Source: Candidatus Heimdallarchaeota archaeon
GTDB lineage: Archaea > Asgardarchaeota > Heimdallarchaeia > Heimdallarchaeales > JAJRWK01
Direction of reading: 5' to 3'
Length of the DNA stretch: 52,959 nt
NCBI GenBank assembly: GCA_027061945.1
Contig: JAMOVR010000095.1
Location: forward strand, 1-52,959
The position numbers and the translations under genes are program-made. Positions 49,928-52,959 of the stretch are shown in pieces; position 1 is the stretch's first letter, and the number at the start of each line of letters is the position of its first letter. Below the pieces are notes generated by a model. The model had not been told where the DNA came from, ran no database searches, and saw only the letters and a list, made by a program, of their open reading frames with translations.

Positions 49928-50122
49928 TATCGGCGTGAATCCCTTTCCACAAGGGTGGGGGAATGGAAGCCGATACTCTTGTAGGCCCTATGATATACAT
50001 ACATATTTTTGTTGGGTACGCCTCTGAGACAAGGATCTCCTTGAAAGAATTCCGTGCTAGAATCATTTAATACTGTGAAATCACTTCCAAGAGGATCCTC
50101 GCAAAAACAAGCGGTAATTCAC
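49928..50122 (+). mobile_element. IS200/IS605-like element, copy C
   Basis: This 195-bp unit opens TATCGGCGTGAATCCC with the arm GGGGGAATGGAAGCCGATA, has a core with GGGTACGCCTCTGAGACAAGG, and ends with a right hairpin CCTCGCAAAAACAAGCGG followed by TAATTCAC. The left and right hairpins clearly match A and B; the middle has diverged. The left flank TTAATTT is shared with copy D. It lies between the RAM-domain gene and the convergent methyltransferase gene. Confidence 0.7.
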
Positions 50123-50157
50123 AAGAAAGAATAGTAAGCTATTTCTTCCTAAATGTG

Positions 50158-51165
50158 TTATATCTTTTTCTTAATAATGTTCCCCATGAAATAAGTTAGT
50201 AATGGGGGAACTGATTCCCCAACTAAATTAAATTTTTGGTCAATGGTTCCTAAAAAGTAGTGATGGTCAGGATAACTCATTAATCTTGCGTGTTCTCTAG
50301 GTGTAAGAAGCCGATCATCTATAGGGTGAATAAATCTTGATTTTCCCATAATTGTTGGTGCAACACTGTTCCAAACAAGTCGAGTATAATTTCCGTATTC
50401 TTTATTTGCTCCCCGGAAAAACATCAAAGACTGATTAGGAAGTACTTTGTAAATTTGTTCTTCGTACTTTGTAGGAGTCGGTACAAATTCATGAGCATTA
50501 ATTCCATGAGGATATCTTGGATCTGGAAGATCCCCAATTGCTTCTTTAATTTTCATGGGCTTTTTTTGTGGTAAAGAAAGATTAGAATTTGAAATAAAGA
50601 CTCTTTTTCTTGCACTTGGGACACCATGTTCCTTAGCTTCTATAACATTATATATTACTTTTCCATAACCAACTTCGGATAGCTCTTCTTTGATTATTCT
50701 TCCTGTTTCTCCAGAAATAGAAGGGACAACATTTTCAATAACAAAGATTTCCGGTTCTAAGTCGCCTATTAAACGAATAGCATGGAGCATTAACCTTCCT
50801 TGGGGATCCTCATATATGCGTTCTTCTGGTCTTCTTTTTCTTTTTTCATTCGCCGAAGTATAAGGTTCGCAAGGAGGTGATGCAATCACTAAAGGAACAC
50901 GACTTATGTTAAACTCTTTTCTTAATGTTTTTATTATGTCCTCTGCTCTTAGAAGAGATATGTCTTTCTGCCAAGTAATAGCACTTGTAAAATTATAATT
51001 ATAAGTCTCTAAAGCAGCCCAGTCCTTGTCGATACTTATTAATGGTTCATATCCCGCCTCAAAATAACCTCGAGCGGACCCACCACCACCACAAAATAAG
51101 TCAACGAAAGGGATTCTTTCTTTTTTTTCTTCTTTCTTTTCGAAATATGGCAGTATAAATCCCAA
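50158..51165 (-). CDS. DNA (cytosine-5)-methyltransferase, orphan
   Basis: A 335-residue m5C methyltransferase. Motif I is LFCGGGGSA (23-31), motif IV has the catalytic Cys in SPPCEPYT (96-103), motif VI is ENV (144-146), motif VIII contains RKRVF (186-190), and LTPREHARLMSYPD is near the C-terminus. It transfers methyl from SAM to cytosine in a specific DNA sequence. No restriction endonuclease is next to it, so it is an orphan here. It begins with TTG three bases after the carS stop, with a ggtggt ribosome binding site, so is co-transcribed with carS. Confidence 0.92.
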   Translation of the reverse strand: MGFILPYFEKKEEKKERIPFVDLFCGGGGSARGYFEAGYEPLISIDKDWAALETYNYNFTSAITWQKDISLLRAEDIIKTLRKEFNISRVPLVIASPPCEPYTSANEKRKRRPEERIYEDPQGRLMLHAIRLIGDLEPEIFVIENVVPSISGETGRIIKEELSEVGYGKVIYNVIEAKEHGVPSARKRVFISNSNLSLPQKKPMKIKEAIGDLPDPRYPHGINAHEFVPTPTKYEEQIYKVLPNQSLMFFRGANKEYGNYTRLVWNSVAPTIMGKSRFIHPIDDRLLTPREHARLMSYPDHHYFLGTIDQKFNLVGESVPPLLTYFMGNIIKKKI

Positions 51166-51168
51166 TAA

Positions 51169-51732
51169 TTACCACCACACATCTTTCCATCCCATTTTAT
51201 AAGCTAATAAATTAGAACCTAAATGTACAAATAATGTCGTAGGAATAACGTAGTATAAATACCAAACAGGATATGAAACACCTACAAGCCAAACAAGGAA
51301 AAACGCCATTAGTATAAATCCTAATTGATCAACTATAGGAAAAGGTCCCCCTGAGGGGATATTTAATCTTCTTTTCAAGAATGAACCAGTTGCATCTCCT
51401 AACAATGCTCCAAATCCAAGAACAAATCCTAACCATAACGGATAAACCGAAAACACTGTTGGAAAAACGCTATAAATTCCGATCCACGTAATTTCTCCTG
51501 AAATAAGACCGCCTAATATCCCTCCAATTGTTTTATTTTTTCCTAATAATCTTCTGCCATCAAAAAAATTTTTTCCGCGGTCTATTGGCCCTAGTCCACT
51601 AGTTATTACTGGGACAGCATTTCCAAAATACGCTGGAAGTATGAAAAGCATCGCTTCTGCAAATTGCAACATCCAAGTGGGATAATTACTCACGATCAAA
51701 GCAAAGAAACCCTCCAAAAAAACATTTTCCAT
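51169..51732 (-). CDS. carS: CDP-archaeol synthase
   Basis: A 187-residue membrane protein of the CarS family, which makes CDP-archaeol from CTP and digeranylgeranylglyceryl phosphate for archaeal phospholipids. Family segments are ILPAYFGNAVPVI, GPIDRGKNFFDGRRLLGKNKTIGG (about 48-72, the CTP-binding region) and GLLGDATGSFLKRR-like ALLGDATGSFLKRR, in a protein of about five helices. It is part of a run of co-directional genes with the methyltransferase downstream. It supports an archaeal origin. Confidence 0.92.
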   Translation of the reverse strand: MENVFLEGFFALIVSNYPTWMLQFAEAMLFILPAYFGNAVPVITSGLGPIDRGKNFFDGRRLLGKNKTIGGILGGLISGEITWIGIYSVFPTVFSVYPLWLGFVLGFGALLGDATGSFLKRRLNIPSGGPFPIVDQLGFILMAFFLVWLVGVSYPVWYLYYVIPTTLFVHLGSNLLAYKMGWKDVWW

Positions 51733-51786
51733 TTAAAACTCTAATAATAAGAAAAAACTAATAATAATCATGAAAAAATGGAATAA

Positions 51787-52701
51787 TTACTTCAAAATAA
51801 TGCGAAGTCCATCATAAGATAATATTGCATTTTCAAAGATTTCCTTAACCTTCTTTGTTTCCTCATTAACATCTTTTATACGTGGAGAAATATGATTTAT
51901 TATTAATCGTTTAACATTTGCTTTTTTAGCGATTTCTGCTGCATCAATCGTTCTGGAATGCATGTATTTTTCATGCTTATCTGTTTCCCAGTGAGGAAAT
52001 GTTCCTTCATGAACTAACAAGTCGGCATTTTTTGCTTTCCCTACAAGTATTTCATTTGGTTTTGTATCGCCTGAAAACACAATTCTTTTCCCAGGAATAG
52101 GCCCCTCCAAAACTTCCTCAGGTCTAATAATCTCGCCATTAAATTCTATTTCTTCTCCACGTTGTAGCTTTCCCCATAATGGTCCCATTGGAATCCCTAA
52201 ATCCAATGCTTTTTTGACGTTAAATTTTCCGAGATAATCTTTCTCTTTTAATACATATCCCAGAGAAAAACCAAAATGGACTGCAGGAAACCACTCTAAA
52301 ATCCAATTGCCCATGTCTATTTCTCCCTCTTCCTCTTTTATTTCATATAAATGAATAGGATAACGTACTGAAGTCCTAAATAAAATAAAGAAATTTCTTA
52401 AAAAATCAGTTAACCCTTCTGGGCCAATAATTCGGACAGGTCTTTTTCTACTCATTAAATCCATGGAAGTTAAAAATGCTAATAGTCCTTGACAGTGATC
52501 TGGATGGAAATGTGTAATCAGAATTGTTAGTTCTTTTCCAGTTTTTACTTTGTGTTCAATAATCGCTCTTTGAATATCTTCTCCAATGTCTACGATAATT
52601 GTTTCGTTACGAATAATCACTGCCGTACTTGATTGTCTGCGTTCTAAAGTAGGAACTGTACTACTTGTTCCTAAAAATATAACTTTAATCGGCTCTGGCA
52701 T
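51787..52701 (-). CDS. rnz: Ribonuclease Z
   Basis: A 304-residue metallo-beta-lactamase-fold tRNase Z. The metal motif HFHPDH is at 64-69, followed by SGDTKPNEILV (the conserved later Asp) and a C-terminal HISPR with the final His ligand. It cuts the 3' trailer from pre-tRNA so that CCA can be added. Its start overlaps the 3' end of the TrmG10-like gene by 17 bases on the same strand, so they are linked. With RNase P RNA and cca, the window holds both ends of tRNA processing. Confidence 0.92.
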   Translation of the reverse strand: MPEPIKVIFLGTSSTVPTLERRQSSTAVIIRNETIIVDIGEDIQRAIIEHKVKTGKELTILITHFHPDHCQGLLAFLTSMDLMSRKRPVRIIGPEGLTDFLRNFFILFRTSVRYPIHLYEIKEEEGEIDMGNWILEWFPAVHFGFSLGYVLKEKDYLGKFNVKKALDLGIPMGPLWGKLQRGEEIEFNGEIIRPEEVLEGPIPGKRIVFSGDTKPNEILVGKAKNADLLVHEGTFPHWETDKHEKYMHSRTIDAAEIAKKANVKRLIINHISPRIKDVNEETKKVKEIFENAILSYDGLRIILK

Positions 52702-52959
52702 AAGTAATCACTTTTACTGTTCTAACTAATCCCCCGTGGACTTTTTGTTTACCTGATAATAATTCTATAAATCCTAACTGTTTAAGGTTTATCTTATTGA
52801 AAATATTGGTAGGTAATGCAACTACTATACGATTATCCTTTGACAAAACTTGTTTAATATCTTCCAAAAAGTTTTCGAATAATTCTTTAGGGGTTTCTTT
52901 TCCTACAACTTTAGTTCCCATTGCATAAGGAGGATCAGTAGCAATTCTTTTAATACGTT
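52685..52959 (-). CDS. TrmG10/Trm11-like tRNA methyltransferase, C-terminal fragment
   Basis: The frame is open through the window edge. Translation from the edge reads IKRIATDPPYAMGTKV, which carries the DPPY catalytic motif of class I N2-guanosine/amino methyltransferases, then FLEDIKQVLSKDNRIVVALP and GFIELLSGKQKVHGG with the RTVKVITY end typical of the archaeal Trm11/TrmG10 group. An in-frame ATG at 52921 is inside the domain and is not the start. The enzyme would methylate guanosine at position 10 of tRNA; the THUMP part would lie outside. It overlaps rnz by 17 bases. Confidence 0.8.
   Translation of the reverse strand, partial: RIKRIATDPPYAMGTKVVGKETPKELFENFLEDIKQVLSKDNRIVVALPTNIFNKINLKQLGFIELLSGKQKVHGGLVRTVKVITYARAD

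Noticed and set aside
1-52959. CRISPR array, prompted by the Csa3-like gene
   Set aside because: No regularly spaced direct repeats and no cas genes were seen anywhere in the window.

Overview
The window reads as a piece of an archaeal chromosome, most likely from an Asgard archaeon (Heimdallarchaeia-like is my best guess). The archaeal signature is firm: Orc1/Cdc6, CDP-archaeol synthase, archaeal class I CCA transferase, KEOPS subunit Cgi121, the UPF0200/UPF0201 pair, archaeal-style RNase Z, a TrmG10/Trm11-like methyltransferase and type-A-like RNase P RNA. The Asgard flavour comes from a Ras/Rab-like small GTPase with a coiled-coil tail, a Roadblock/LC7 protein, and a membrane protein with a longin/roadblock-like C-terminal domain. 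The DNA is AT-rich, starts include GTG and TTG, and many starts carry GAGGTG-type ribosome binding sites.

Layout. 1-4800: accessory, defence-like island with the end of a UPF1/COG1112-type SF1 helicase, an unknown winged-helix protein, a two-motif PLD-family protein, a decayed antisense NYN-RNase pseudogene and a CARF-wHTH (Csa3-like) regulator. 4965-9763: TauE/SafE-type permease, two small zinc-ribbon proteins, a thioredoxin-fold-like protein, then a GTPase gene that overlaps the stop of a long coiled-coil gene. 9879-18035: cgi121, tRNA-Val(GAC), a membrane protein, urocanase, a decayed DNA methyltransferase, and divergent archease and rtcB, the latter carrying a 502-residue intein. 18151-29926: GT-C-like membrane protein, 53-aa zinc ribbon, Gdt1-family transporter, Roadblock protein, membrane proteins, a GcvH-like protein without the lipoyl lysine, APH-like kinase, two 2-phosphoglycerate-kinase-like genes and a small wHTH regulator. 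30090-36732: MDR oxidoreductase, RNase P RNA, Tsr3, and a compact set resembling bacillithiol synthesis (bshC, bshA, bshB) ending with a HAD phosphatase. 36868-41692: Orc1/Cdc6 followed by a MacB-type ABC permease/ATPase and a coiled-coil protein. 41982-52959: CCA transferase with ThpR, UPF0200/UPF0201, PAP2-type enzyme, USP-like protein with an ArsB/NhaD-type permease, a RAM-domain protein, an orphan m5C methyltransferase, CarS, RNase Z and a partial tRNA methyltransferase.

Two themes link the genes. One is RNA processing: RNase P RNA, RNase Z, CCA addition, RtcB/archease, ThpR, Cgi121, Tsr3 and the TrmG10-like enzyme all lie here. The other is a dispersed family of about 160-260 bp elements (six copies, two nearly identical) with hairpin ends and a TTCAC-like right terminus. 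These look like non-autonomous IS200/IS605-family or TnpB-guide-RNA-like elements; no tnpA or tnpB is present in the window. The most novel-looking items are the archaeal bacillithiol-type cluster, the Mokosh-like helicase/PLD locus with a CARF regulator, the element family, the lysine-less GcvH-like protein, and the rtcB intein with degenerate endonuclease motifs.
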